Of a DNA stretch of 64,000 bases, positions 45,063 through 57,000 are shown in pieces. The stretch is from Cervus elaphus (taxonomy: Eukaryota > Chordata > Mammalia > Artiodactyla > Cervidae): NCBI RefSeq assembly GCF_910594005.1, contig NC_057818.1:59284001-59348000 (forward strand), read 5' to 3'. Made by a program: the position numbers and the translations under genes. How positions within the stretch are numbered: the stretch's first letter is position 1; every line of letters begins with the position of its first letter. The notes under the pieces are model-generated. The model saw only the letters and a program-made list of their open reading frames with translations. It was not told where the DNA came from and did not search any database.

Positions 45063-45155
45063 TGTCGAGGCAAGAATACCGGAGTAGGTTGCCATGCCCT
45101 CTTCCAGGGGATCTTCCTGACCCAGGGATCGAACCTGCATCTCTTACGTCTCCTG
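45063..45155 (-). mobile_element. Bov-tA SINE fragment
   Basis: Central part only (AGGCAAGAATACCGGAGTAGG to GATCGAACCTGC). Confidence 0.8.
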
Positions 45156-45544
45156 TGTGGTGGTGGGGGGCTGTTGTGGTTTCTTATCCCTTCTCGGGCC
45201 AGGCTTCTGGCCAAGCATCACGTCCTACAGGCGCTGTGACTGGGCCCCTCCTCAGGGACCCAGGTGTCCTGACAAACACCGAGAAGGTATGCTGAACCTG
45301 ACTGGGGCCAGGAGCTCAGCCAAGTGGGGAGAGACAGCCTGAGCTGCTAGCGTCAGAGGGAGCTGCTTAGAGCACTTGAGTCAAAATGAAAGTAACAATT
45401 AAGCCTTTAATCGCCTACTGTGATGATATAAGCAACAGTCTAAATGGAAAAAGCAGTGCCTCCCCCATGTTCTGGAATGGTTGCAGAGGTGTTAAAGAAA
45501 AATATGTGATTCTAATTGTTAAGGGGAAAAAAAATTATTCTTGG

Positions 45545-46105
45545 CACTTCTTATTTTCATTTTTATTTTATTTTCTTTATTGGAGTATAGTTGTTTTACA
45601 CTTCTGTGTCTGTTTCTGCTGCCCAGCAAAGCGGATGAACCATACGTACACATATGTCCCCTCTTTTTGAATTTCCTTCCCATTTAGGTCACCACAGAGC
45701 AGAAAGTAGAGTTCCCTGTGCTGTACAATAAATTCTCCTTAGTTATTTGTTTTATGCAATGCTGTTGTTTAGGTGCTCAATCCCATCCGATTCTCTGCGA
45801 CCCCATGGACCCCACCAGGCTCCTCTCTCCATGGGATTCTCCAGGCAACACTACCAGAGTGGGTGGCCATGCCCTCCTCCAGGGGATCTTCCTAACCCAA
45901 GGATCAAACCTGCATCTCTTACATCTCCTGCGTTGGCAGGCGTGTTCTTTACCACTAGCACCACCAGGGAACCTGACACATTGTAGTATATATAGGCGAA
46001 TCCCAATCTCCCAATTCACCCCACCACCCAACCTTCACCCCTTGGCCACCAGACATTTGTTCCTTCCATTTGTGTCTCTGTTTCTGCTCATGACACTTAA
46101 GGAAC
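45545..46105 (-). mobile_element. L1 3' fragment split by a Bov-tA
   Basis: Reversed L1 tail wording (ATTGGAGTATAGTTGTTTTACA; GAGTTCCCTGTGCTGTACAATA; CCAACCTTCACCCCTTGG) is interrupted by a Bov-tA (-) at 45757-45978. Confidence 0.82.
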
Positions 46106-46423
46106 CATGAAGCAGACTTCATTCAGGACTGTTGTCATAGGTTCAGGGACCCCCGCAATGGGGGTTTCCTGCAGGGGAAAAGAGACCAGCCTCAGCTCTG
46201 ACAACGATGAGGAAGACTGGGGATTTATTGCCAAAGAGGAGGGTGAGGGGTCAGCAGATGGAAAATTACTGAAAGGAAACACTGGGGGAAAGGGAGCTTC
46301 TGGCTAAACCGACCCACCAGGCTTCTTGCTGAAGGCAGGACAGGGTGACCAGACAGCAGCTGTGGGCTGCTGGAGGATGAGGAAGCCCATTAGATACAGA
46401 GGGTAAGGGATGTGGGTTACACT
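46106..46423. other. Unclassified sequence within Siglec remnant region
   Basis: No Ig motif or repeat recognised on either strand. Confidence 0.4.
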
Positions 46424-46760
46424 GACTTCCCTGGTGGCGCAGTGGGTAAGAATCTGCCTGCCAGTGCAGGGGACACGTGTTTGATCCCTGGTCCGGGAAG
46501 ATTACACGTGCTGCAGGGCAGTGAAAGGCCGTGCACCCCAGCTACCGAGCCTGGACTCTGGAGCCAGTGAGCCGCAACTGCTGAGGCCTGGTGCTGCAGC
46601 TCCTGAAGCCAGCACGCCCGGCGCCTGTGCTCACAAGAGAAGCCACAGTGAAAGCCGGTGCACCACAACAAAGAGAAACCCCCGCTCTCTGCAAACAGAG
46701 GAAGCCTTCACGTGGCAACGAAGTCCTAGCGCAACCAAAAATAAATCAATTTTTTAAATG
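46424..46760 (+). mobile_element. CHR-type SINE
   Basis: Nearly complete, from GACTTCCCTGGTGGCGCAGTG to CAACCAAAAATAAATC. Confidence 0.9.
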
Positions 46761-47356
46761 TTTTTGATTACATTTATATTTTTTTCCATCTTTGTTAGTT
46801 GGAGGCTAATTCTTTAAAAAAAGAACTTGAAGAGCCTGGCTAGAGTTGAGCCAAGGGGAGAATCTTTGTCAAGGGGTCTGATGGACCAGCACAGACATGG
46901 GGGTCACTTCACATACCAGGGACCCAGAACAAGAAGCTGTGGTGGATCTATGGATCCTGGGTTGGGGCCTGGGGCGGGGGGGGGGGAGTGGAAAAGTACC
47001 GAGTCCTGAATCAGAGTGGGGCAAAGTGTCTTCAAGTTTTCCTCCTCCTCCCCCCACATTAGGAGGCCTCAGAAGAGGTGCCTGAAGACCTCTGCCCAAG
47101 GCTTCAGATAAACAGACCAAGAATGAAGTCCTCTGAGCTCGGAATGCAAAAATGTGGAGAGTATGACAGGCCAGAGCAGTCTGCAGTCCTTCACTGCAAC
47201 TCCTTTCAGAGGCTGCAGTGCACAGACATCCCCATGAAGCCAGCCGAGGAAAGCTTTCGACTTTGCCTATGATCAGGTCTGAAAAACCAGCTGTAGGTTT
47301 GTAGCCATGAGCCGAACTCCTCAGATGGCTCTATGCATAGCCCTTTCACCTCCCGT
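46761..47356. other. Unclassified sequence
   Basis: Contains a G-run at 46976-46986 and an L1-end-like GTTAGTTGGAGGCTAATTC fragment at 46794-46814; no exon seen. Confidence 0.4.
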
Positions 47357-47870
47357 GGCTTCCCAGGTGGCTCAGTCATAAGGAATCTGCCTGCAGTGCA
47401 GGAGCCACAAGAGATGTGGGTCTGATCCCTGGGCCAGGAAGATCCCCTGGAGAAGGAAACGGCAACACACTCCAGTATTCCTGCCTGGGAAAATCCCATG
47501 GATAGAGGAGCTATCCCTGTGGGCTACATACAGTTCTGCTGCTGCTGCTAAGTCGCTTCAGTCATGTCTGACTCTGTGCGACCCCATAGACGGCAACCCA
47601 CCAGCCTCCGTCGTCCCTGGGATTCTCCAGGCAAGAACACTGGAGTGGGTTGCCATTTCCTTCTCCAATGCATGAAAGTGAAAAGTGAAAGTGAAGTCGC
47701 TCAGTTGTGTCTGACTCTTTGCAACCCCATGGACTGCCACCTACCAGGCTCCTCTGTCCATGGGATTTTCCAGGCAAGAGCACTAGAGTGGGGTGCCACT
47801 GCCTTCTCTGACATACAATCCATGGGGTTGCAAAAGAGTCGAACACAACTTAGCAACTAAACAGCAACAT
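47357..47870. mobile_element. Bov-tA SINE (+) followed by Bov-A2 SINE (-)
   Basis: A plus unit at 47357-47512, cut short, meets an oppositely oriented double unit at 47532-47870. Confidence 0.88.
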
Positions 47871-47924
47871 CTATCACCTCCTAGGAAGGTCACCTGAAAA
47901 TGCAGGGCTGGTGTCATGGTCTCT

Positions 47925-48058
47925 TCTTTAAATTTTATTTATTTTTAATATTTTCATTGGAGTATAGTTCATTTATGATGTTGTGTTAAGTTTCAGGCGT
48001 ACAGCAAAGTGAATCAGTTGTATATATGTATGTTATATATATGTATGTGTATATCCTG
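47925..48058 (-). mobile_element. L1 3' fragment
   Basis: TTTTCATTGGAGTATAGTTC and TTAAGTTTCAGGCGTACAGC, followed by a short TATATGTATG tract. Confidence 0.7.
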
Positions 48059-48365
48059 GGTGAATAAGGAACAGGGAGCCTTGGGTCCCATGGAGGAAGG
48101 AAGTATCTTCCTACTGGACTTTGAGCTATTTAGACTCTAAGACAGTTGGGCTTCAGGTTAAAGGGATGTAGATTTTGGGATATTCTGGTATAAGCTGGAG
48201 AGAAGATTCAGACCTCAAAAAGGAGATCCTGAGAGTCCACCTCAGCTTCCCCTGGGATCGTGAACACTTCTCCCCACCTTTCAGATAAGAAGCACCTGTG
48301 TTCCTGTCTCTAGGGTCCTCTCCTGGGGATCCTTGGCTACTTGTCACATTCAGATATATAAGGAG

Positions 48366-48580
48366 TTGTGCATGCATGCTCAGTCACTCAGTTGTGTCTG
48401 ACTCTTTGAGACCTTTGTAGCCCTTTAAAGTACACTGTCCATGGGATTTCGCAGGCAAGAGTACTGGAGCAGGTTGCCATTTCCTACTCCAGGGGAATCT
48501 TCCCTACCCAGAGATCAATCCCATGTCTCCTGCATTGGCAGGTGGATTCTTTATCACTGGGCCACCTGGGAAGCCCCATA
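48366..48580 (-). mobile_element. Bov-tA SINE inserted in the Siglec V-set pseudoexon
   Basis: On the gene strand the flanks read ACTCCCAATAT and ACTCCTTATAT, a likely target duplication with two later changes. Confidence 0.85.
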
Positions 48581-49013
48581 TTGGGAGTCGTTTTTCACAT
48601 GATATTTCTCTAACCGAAAGCATTCTCACTTCCCTGCATCTTGGCGAATCTAATGCTTAGAGAGCAACTGTGGGCCCCTGGACCCCACAGAATGTTGGAC
48701 TGGCCTCAGAGAGTTTCTTCCAGATTTCGATGGGGGTCTGCGGGTGGAAGGGGATTACAGTGTCTGCCGGACACCTCTGGGATCTGAAGGTGGATGCTGA
48801 GTGGGCTAAAGTCAGTCCAGAAAACCCAAGGGTTGCAGTGAAAGGGATGGGAAGCATGGGCCCTGCTTCACCACCGTCAGTGAAGGTTACAGAGCACACC
48901 TGCACCACCCTCCGGGGACCACTGCAGGAAACAGCCTCTGACTGCAGCCCCACCCGGAAACCCCCTCCTCACGTCTGCTGCCCTCCCAGCTGCAGCCACG
49001 GTGGCAGCAACAT

Positions 49014-50123
49014 CTCTGGGCCCCGGAGGCTAATCCGGATTCACCTGACACCATCTGATTAGTCTCTCCTAGCTTAGAGGTGGGGGCGACCATGGGGGTG
49101 GCAAGAGAGCTGGGGACACTTCTTGGGTTGAAGTGTGTGACTTGTGTATCAGTCTCTCTTCAGCAGAAATACCCCTCTCTCCCTTGAGCCACCGGGGTGG
49201 GGAAGTGAAAGCCGAGCTCTTCTCTCTTGGGGCCACAGCTGTCTCGTACCCTGAAACCCTGACTTTCACCCCCTGAAGACCAACTCCCACTTCCCTTAAG
49301 CGAGATGTGGAGTTTCGTGGTCTGTTTTCCCCACATAGGTTTCTCGAAGCCTGGTTAGAACCTAGACAGGGAGGCCTTTATCCTGTTCATTACCAGTCCC
49401 CAAGCCCGTCCCACTTCTTCCCATCAGAAGGTACCCACAGCGGGATAGCTCTTAGCAGCCAAGACAGCATGCGGTCCCCAGAAGCGGGTGTGGCGCTGTC
49501 CGTGGTGCTGAAGCGGGGTTGGGTCTTGAGTTTGGGAATCACTGGATTATGCAGAAGAGTCTGACTAGACACGAATCAGATCTGGACCTCAGGCCGGGAA
49601 AGCAGCTGAGTCAGAAGGGTTGGGCCTGCCGAGGAAGGAGAAGATCAGGGAGGGGCCGAGCCTCTGGTCTGGGGGCTTGCCTTCCCCTGAGCCTCTCCTT
49701 CCTTCTTCTTTACACTCTAAAATCCTCTGGGTTCTGCCAGCCCACTGGATTAAAGTCAGCTGCAGCTCCCACCCCCTCACCTCCCACTGACTTCTTGTTT
49801 TGGGAGAAAAATAAAGCCCTATTTGTTACGGTTCCTGAAAGTCAGCTTTTTTTTTTTTTTTTTAAACTTAGAGTGAAATGCATTTCTAATTGATACAGTC
49901 TGTGGAGATGACTCCTCCAATTCCATTTAAAGCCAACATGACGTTTTCCAAAAGTGCCCTACTCACAGGAGAGTGCGTGGTATGCCTGACTTTTTTTCAC
50001 TTCTGCTAATTCAAGAGTAGAGAAACAGTATGATGTCTTTTCTCTGCATTGATGTGATTATACATAACCTTTCTCATCTTTTTAAATTAACTGTAATGCT
50101 TATCTGTGAATTATCTATTCAAA
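49014..50123. other. Upstream flank of Siglec remnant, no gene
   Basis: Unique sequence with a poly-T at 49846-49863. Confidence 0.45.
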
Positions 50124-50440
50124 GGGGGACTTCCCTGGTGGCGCAGTGGATAAGAATCCACCTGCCAATGCAGGGGCCATGGGTCCGATCCCTGGTCCAG
50201 GAAGATTACACATGCCTCAGAGCAGCAGAGCCCTTGCGTCACAGCGACTGAGCGCACGTGCTGCAACGACTAAAGCCTGCACACCTAGAGCTTGTGCTCT
50301 GCAACAAGAGAAGGCACTGCCGCCAGACGCCCGCGCTCCGCAACAGAGAGTAGCCCCCGCTCAGGGCACCTAGACAAAGCCTGAGCAAAGCAACGAAGAT
50401 TCAGTGCAGCCAGAAATTTAAAACATAATAAAAAATTAAA
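50124..50440 (+). mobile_element. CHR-type SINE
   Basis: GGACTTCCCTGGTGGCGCAG head to AAAACATAATAAAAAATT tail. Confidence 0.92.
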
Positions 50441-50527
50441 AAAAAATCTACCCAAAGGTTTACACGGAAGGACCGTGGAGTTTTCCCGATCAGCCTCTCT
50501 AGAGACTCTGATCTCATCCCTATTACT

Positions 50528-50747
50528 CATCTTGTGCTAAGTTGCTTCAGTTGTGTCTGACTCTACGCAATGCTCTGGACTGTACCCACGAGGCTCCTGC
50601 GTCCATGGAATTCTTCAGGCAAGAATACTAGGCTGGGTTGCCATGCCCTCCCCCAGGGGATCCTCCCAGGAATCGAACCCGCCTCTCTTGTGTCTCCTGC
50701 ATTGGCAGGTGGGTTCTTTACCTCTAGCCCCACCTGGAAAGCCCATT
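50528..50747 (-). mobile_element. Bov-tA SINE
   Basis: Complete minus unit. Confidence 0.88.
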
Positions 50748-50789
50748 ATTAACCTTAGAGGATAATATGTTTACCAATGCAATACACAC

Positions 50790-51724
50790 CCCTACATTTC
50801 AAAGTTATGGTTTTATAAATACTGTTTTTAATGTTTCTGTGACTGGCATCCTACAGGACACATATCCTTTCCTGGCTACTTCCACTTGATATCAGCTGAA
50901 AATTTTTTTATGGTAAAGTGTATAATGTTCACAAGATGAATGGGTAAGTGTGCACTGCACGGATTTACCAAACAGCAAATGCAGTCAGTTCACAAAATAT
51001 CTCCAGTTCGAAATACCAACTATGGCCAGTTCCCCAAATAGCTCAACAGTCCACACTCCCACCATAGAGCATGAAGTTCCTATTTGCTCACATCTCTGCA
51101 ACACTTGCTGTTTCTGCCTTTTGGGTTTTCCAGTGATGTGTGTAGAGCAGTATCTGCTTTCCGTGTGGTGTTTTTCCATTACCAGTGTGTTTGAGCATCT
51201 CAATGTGGACTTGTTTTCCATTCATATTTCCACATTTCTGAAATAAATATTCATGTCCTTTGCTATTTTTATATTGGCTTGTTTTTCTTCTTGCTGATTT
51301 GTGGAAGTTTTAGTGCATTCTAAATAATTAAAAAGCTTTTGTGAGCTTAAATGAAGGAAATAATTACTCCCATTCTGCCATTTCTCGATTAAATTTATCT
51401 CTGTTGTCCTTCATTTTGATGTGATCAAATCTATGTGTCGCTGGTCACAGCACCGTGGTATGCAACATTGTGTACTCCTTCTAAAAGTATCCATGATCTT
51501 GGCTTTTACATTAACCATTTCCATGTTTTCTTTATAGTTTTATCACCAATGTCTCCCTAGAAAGTACAGTTCACATAAACCTATTTTTGAACTTTTTATA
51601 AGTACAATCATATTATATGTGATTGCCTGTGTCTTACTTCATTTTTTTATTGTGGTATAATTTACATATAATGAATATATATTTAGGCACATTTGTAAAT
51701 AATGGAGTTATACCCAACAAATAA
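50790..51724 (-). repeat. Degraded L1-like sequence
   Basis: Reversed old-L1 wording (TTTGAGCATCTCAATGTGGAC; TTTTATATTGGCTTGTTTTTC). Boundaries are uncertain. Confidence 0.5.
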
Positions 51725-51727
51725 TTT

Positions 51728-52407
51728 CTTATTTTTTATTTATTTTCCATTTATTTTTATTAGTTGGAGGCTAATTACTCTACAATATTGTAGTGGTTTT
51801 TGCCATACATTGACATGAATCAGCCATGGATTTACATGTGTTCCCCATCCCGATGCCCCCTCCCACCTCCCTCCCCATCCCATCCCTCTGGGTCTTCCCA
51901 GTGCACCAGCCCTGAGCACTTGTCTCATGCATCCAACCTGGGCTGGTGATCTGTTTCACCCTTGAAAGTATACTTGTTTCAATGCTATTCTCTCAGAACA
52001 TCCCACCATTGCCTTCTCCCACAGAGTCTAAAAGTCTGTTCTGTACATCTGCATCTCTTTTTCTGTTTTGCATATAGGGTTATCGTTACCATCTTTTAAA
52101 ATTTCATATATATGCATTAGTATACTGTATTGGTCTTTATCTTTCTGGCTTACTTCACTCTGTATAATGGGCTCCAGTTTCATCTATCTCATTAGAACTG
52201 ATTCAAATGAATTCTTTTTAATGGCTGAGTAACATTCCATGGTGTATATGTACCACAGCTTCCTTATCCATTCGTCTGCTGATGGGCATCTAGGTTGCTT
52301 CAATGTCCTGGCTATTAGAAACAGTGCTGCGATGAACATTGGGGTGCACGTGTCTCTTTCAGATCTGGTTTCCTCGGTGTGTATGCCCAGGAGTGGGATT
52401 GCTGGCA
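51728..52407 (-). mobile_element. Young 5'-truncated L1 3' end with target duplication
   Basis: The same L1 tail as at 21820-22490 (TTAGTTGGAGGCTAATTAC; TGACATGAATCAGCCATGG; CAGATCTGGTTTCCTCGG). It is flanked by ATACCCAACAAATAATTT at 51710-51727 and 52407-52424. Confidence 0.92.
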
Positions 52408-52424
52408 TACCCAACAAATAATTT

Positions 52425-53135
52425 TTTAAATAAGCAATAGACTTTATTTTTTTGGACAGTTTTAGGTTTACAGAAAAATTGAGCAGATACTACAGAGAGC
52501 TCCCGTATGCACCTCAGCCCCCTCACATTCTTCCATCTTGCATTAGTCTAGAGTATTTGTTACAGTTAATGAACCAATACTGACACAGTACCGTTAACTA
52601 AAGTCCATAGTTTTCACTTAAGTTCTCTCTTTGTGTTATCCAGTTCTATGGGTTTTGACAAAAGCATAATGTCATATCCACCATTACAGTATCTTACATA
52701 TTTTGTCATATATGGTATACACTTATATATAACATATATACATATATGTTATATATACATATATACACACATACACATATATGTACACATATACACACAT
52801 ATGTACACATATATACACATACACATATATACACATATACATATATATACACATATATGATATACACTTATATATAACATACAGATCTATATATAATAAA
52901 TAATTTTATATTATGTATTTATGTGTAGTGCACATGTTTTAATGAGTTTTGATAAATGGATACATCCACCCCAACCAAGATGTGGAATATTTCCATCACT
53001 GCTCAAATTTTCCTTATACTACCCCTCGCCTGTGACAGCCTTCCTATCACCATAGCTTAGTTTTGGCCACATGAGAACTTCAGAGAAATGCAATCGTAAC
53101 TGCGTACTCTTTCATGGCTGGCTTCTTGGGATTCT
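52425..53135 (-). mobile_element. Old L1 3' fragment with TA/CA microsatellite
   Basis: TTGAGCAGATACTACAGAGAG and CATTACAGTATCTTACATA are old-L1 wording. It is interrupted by a long alternating (TATA/CACA) tract at 52720-52880. Confidence 0.75.
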
Positions 53136-53814
53136 TACATGAGGTTGGTCCCTGCGTTGGCAGTTCACTTCATTTCATTGCTGAGTAGACTCTCTAGAAC
53201 AGGAGGTCCAGAATCATCTGCTTCCCATGCCTGCCCTCAAGTTCTGGAGAACAGTCCCTGGGGTGGGAGTTGCTCCTGCTTATTTCACATGCTCCATTGA
53301 AGACCTGGGGCCTCTGGGGCAAACTCACGTCAGCAGGCAAGTCCCCTCTGGGCTTCTGCTCTGACAACTCCAGGAGCCCAAAGATGGTGGGCATCAGAGC
53401 CGCAGGAGAGAGTGGGGCTGGGCTGGGAAGGAGGATCCTGTAGCCTCGACAATGCAGCCTGACCCAGGGGCTCTGCAGAGGCACCAATAAGCCCTTGAAA
53501 GGCAGTGACCACATGGCCACTCATCCACCAGTCTCTCTACATCAATTTCTGGGGACCCATGGAGAAGGGCACGGGGCTAGGCACTGATGGTAGACAAAGA
53601 TCAGGAAAACTGAACAGCAATAAAACATAAAACCCACAAGAGATTTGGACTACACTTAATGAAACTTAATCACAGCTCTGCCACCTTATAACTGTGAGAA
53701 TATGAAGCTATGACTTTAGTTTTATTTTCCAAAATGTGGAGGAAGGTATTAATCACAGGTGTGAAAGTGACATTTGATGAGGCTTGTGAAGCCCTGAGCA
53801 CCTGCTTCGCACTT

Positions 53815-54200
53815 GACAAACACTGGACCCTAAATAGTCCCCAATTTGGGGTTTCAAGTAACTCATTCCAACAAGAAACCATCATCAATCTGCTCAACAG
53901 CCCATCACTGGCCCTTACCGTGTCCTCAGGGACCAAAGGAGATGCCAACACTGACCCACTCATCCATTCACAAAGGACCTCAACACTCACTGCCCAAGGT
54001 CTCTAGTCGAGTGGCTCCCATATGCTTCCCTTAGTCCCCCATCTTACTGATTTCATAGGTCCTCAATCACTGGCCCCCTGAATGTATTACAATGTGAACC
54101 TCAAAGCTCTCTGATACCTGAAGCTCCCACTCCCAATCATTCACTGCCTCCTACGGTCCCCTAAGCAGTGGATCACTTCCCCAACTGTCCCCCGGCCCCA
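53815..54200. repeat. Unclassified repeat, copy 1 (direct pair with 55960-56395)
   Basis: Matches 55960-56395 over its length with substitutions: AATAGTCCCCAA / AATAATCCCCAA, TCAACAG / TCAACTG, CACTGACCCAC series, CCTGAAGCTCCCA. Built of loosely periodic ATCATTCAC-type words. Confidence 0.6.
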
Positions 54201-54359
54201 GGGATGGTTCTCAAAAACCAGGGGACAGACACAGGAGGGGAAGATCTGGATTCCCTGTCCCTGAGACAAGCTGGATCCTCCTGCAGACAGCAAACCACAA
54301 GGGGCCTTCTTTCCTTGTCCACAGGCCTTCCGTATTACCAAGGAAACCATGGTCTGGCT

Positions 54360-54815
54360 GAGGAAGCGTGTGTCTGTTAGAAGAGATGTGCTGGGGAGAC
54401 TGATGGGGAATCTGTGGGATGAGTTATTGGGGGTGGGTCCAGGGTGAGTGATGGAGGAGATTTACAGTGGGTGATAGGGGGCGGGGTCTTTGAGGAGAGG
54501 GATCTCTTCCAGGCCATTGGGGAGGGGGGTGAATGATGGGGACTGTGTAAGGTGAATGATGAGAGGGTCTTTGGGCTGAGTGACAGGGAGTCTGTGGGGT
54601 AAATGATGAGTTTCTGAGTGTTGGGGGCAAGTTGGATGTATGGTTCATGAAGTTTCACCCTCTCCTTTTGTTTTTCTGTATGGATGTGCATCAGTACTTT
54701 TGTAACCATTAAACTTCAAGTGTAGTTTTACTGTTGGGTTTTATATCATTGGTTCATGAGACCTGCTCATTTGAGGACAGTGAACATGCATCTGAGGAGG
54801 GACTTAAGTTTTGAA
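54360..54815. repeat. Unclassified repeat, inverted partner of 56570-57000
   Basis: Its reverse complement contains CATGTTCACTGTCCTCAAATGAGCAGG; 56584-56612 has CATGCTCACTGTCCTCAAATGAGCAAG. Both are followed by an A-rich stretch and then CATCATTCAC-type units about 24-30 bp apart. Confidence 0.6.
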
Positions 54816-55429
54816 ACTTACAGGAGATGAAGCTGGTTGAGCCTTTAGCACCTGCCTGGCACATAGTAAACAGTGAATAAAATAAAAGTCAGGTATCAGG
54901 TACCATGTTTAATTTCCACATAATCCTGTCAGCTAAATATTATGTTCATTATTATACCCATTCTGTGGATGAGGAAATGGAGGCTGAGTGCTGTTACCTA
55001 ACTTGCCTGAAGGCCAAAAAGGAAGTAAAAGGATGTACAGGGAATCAGGCCAACATCTGCCTCATTCTAAACTGCACACAATCACCACTATCCCATGTGG
55101 TTCCCACATGATCACCATTTCCATTTCCTGTTGCCTTCAGACAGCTTAAGTTTTGGAGTGGCCATGTCTGCTGTGCCTACTCTGAGCTCCTGGACATTTC
55201 ACTGCCTATCCATGACACCCTACATAGCCCAGCCTTTCCAACAAAGAGAAAAGTTAAACTCACCATACCCAACCTCGCACCATGACCTGGAAAACCCACA
55301 GATCTGTATCATCAGGACACTGAATCACTGATTATCTCCTGTCTGGAGATAAGGCTGCCAGAGGATCCTGAAATGCCCCTGAGTCACTGACATGGCCCAA
55401 GCTCTGAAAATCATTAATCTATCTCAGTT
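54816..55429. other. Unclassified sequence
   Basis: No gene or named repeat recognised. Confidence 0.4.
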
Positions 55430-55960
55430 CAGTTCAGTTCAGTCGCTCAGTCAGGTCCGACTCTTTGCGACCCCATGAGCTGCCAGTGACACCAGTCCTC
55501 CCTGTCCAACACCAACTCCCGGAGCCTACCCAAACTCATGTCCATTAAGTTGGTGATGCCATCCAACCATCTCATCCTGTCATCCCCTTCTCCTCCTTCC
55601 TTCAGTCTTTCCCAGCATCAGGGTCTTTTCAAATGAGTCAGCTCTTCGCATCAGGTGGCCAAAGTATTGGAGTTTCAGCTTCATCATCGGTCCTTCCAAT
55701 GAATACCCAGGACTGATCTCCTTTAGGATGGACTGGTTGGATCTCCTTGCTGTCCAAGGAACTCTCAAGAGTCTTCTCCAACACATTTCAAAAGCATAAA
55801 TTCTGCGCTCAGCCCTCTTTATAGTCCAACTCTCACATCCATATATGACTACTGGAAAAACCATAGCCTTGACTAGACGGACCTCTGTTGCCAAAGTAAT
55901 GTCTCTGCTTTTTAATATGCTGTCTAGGTTAGTCATACCTTTCCTTCCAAGGACGCTATT
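55430..55960 (-). mobile_element. BovB LINE fragment
   Basis: The minus strand reads KSRDITLATEVRLVKAMVFP and RRLLRVPWTARRSNQSILKE; the 5' side abuts repeat copy 55960-56395. Confidence 0.93.
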
Positions 55961-56395
55961 AATTTTGCAAATCTCCAAATAATCCCCAACACAAGGCTCG
56001 AAATATGGCACTCCAATGGAAACCCATCAAGCATCTGTTCAACTGCCAGTCACTGACTTTTCCTACATTCACTGGGACCCAAAGAAGAGCCAACAATGAC
56101 TGTTTCCCCAAAGACTGTCAACACTCACCATCCAGAAGCAATGCAGTCACAAACTCCCATCACTGTCTCCTACACCTCCAGTCAACCGGCCTCTACATGC
56201 TCACAATTTCAGCTATCCTCAGCACCCCATGCTACCAACTCCTGTTACCACTCACTGCCCCCCCAAGTGTGCTACAACATGACCCTCAAGTCCTGCAGTC
56301 CCTGAAGCTCCCAGACTCTCAGTCAATTCCCAAACCCTACAGTCTCCCAAGCCATGAATCACTTACCCACATGTCCTCCAATACCATCCACTAAG
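55960..56395. repeat. Unclassified repeat, copy 2
   Basis: Direct-orientation partner of 53815-54200, lying between two oppositely oriented BovB pieces. Confidence 0.6.
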
Positions 56396-56570
56396 GCAGA
56401 AGGAGAAGGGTACGACAGAGGATGAGATGGTTGGATGGCATCACTGACTCAGTGGACATGAGTTTGAGCAAGCTCCAGGAGTTGGTGATGGACAGGGAAG
56501 CCTGACATGCTGCAGTCCATGGGGTCACAAAAAGTCAGACATGACTGAGCAACTGAACTGAGCTAAACTG
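56395..56570 (+). mobile_element. BovB LINE 3' end
   Basis: GGAGAAGGGTACGACAGAGG to CATGACTGAGCAACTGAACTG. Confidence 0.9.
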
Positions 56571-57000
56571 AAGGTCCTCTTAAGATACATGCTCACTGTC
56601 CTCAAATGAGCAAGCCCCTAGGAAAAGACAAAATAAAAACTGATATTAAGGTACATTTGGAATTTTAAAATTACAAAAACACCGTGTATGACAATTACCA
56701 AAAGTACATAAATGAAATATACAAGGTTGAAAAGTAATGAACTTATCATCCAATTTAAATTACAAAAAACACCCCCTTCACACACCTCACAGATCCTCCA
56801 TCATTCATCCTGCAAATGACCTCAGCTGACCTCCTATCACTACCTCACAGAACTCACATCACTCACTCTAGAGACGCACCCATTATTCAACTCTCAGATC
56901 TCTTTCCCCATTATTCTCCCCACAGAATTGTCACCGTTTGCTGCAAACAGACATCCCATCAATGAGCCCACAAAAGCCCGCAGAAAACCACACTATATCA
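56570..57000. repeat. Unclassified repeat, copy 3 (inverted partner of 54360-54815)
   Basis: An A-rich middle, then periodic words such as CATCATTCATCCTGCA and CATCACTCACTCTAGA. Confidence 0.55.

Larger units (their letters stand above)
44932..49013 (-). pseudogene. Siglec pseudogene remnants (signal, V-set, linker)
   Basis: Dead CD33-related Siglec just upstream of SIGLEC5. The start-codon exon remnant at about 48977-49013 reads MLLPPWLQLGG then stop. A V-set begins after an intact acceptor at 48921: it has frameshifts, then in a second frame AHSCSLSIRFAKMQGSENAF, equivalent to the NCSLSIRDA..YFFR segment with the sialic-acid Arg region lost, and ends as YLNVTS before a GT donor at 48339-48340. 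A Bov-tA cuts this exon at about 48366-48580. A 48-nt linker exon survives at 44932-44979 (YAPRTWAIGPTHGNGT) with its GTAGGAAG donor, but the acceptor AG has become AA. C2 and membrane exons were not found; the interval holds LINE and SINE insertions. Linker and V-set may come from one gene or two. Confidence 0.75.

Noticed and set aside
45180..45300. C2 exon remnant of the dead Siglec
   Set aside because: CAGGGACCCAGGTGTCCTG resembles intron sequence next to the C2 exon at 29783, but no exon body could be aligned by eye.
53194..53520. Minus 108-codon frame
   Set aside because: No domain, splice signal or repeat identity; length is compatible with chance in GC-rich DNA.
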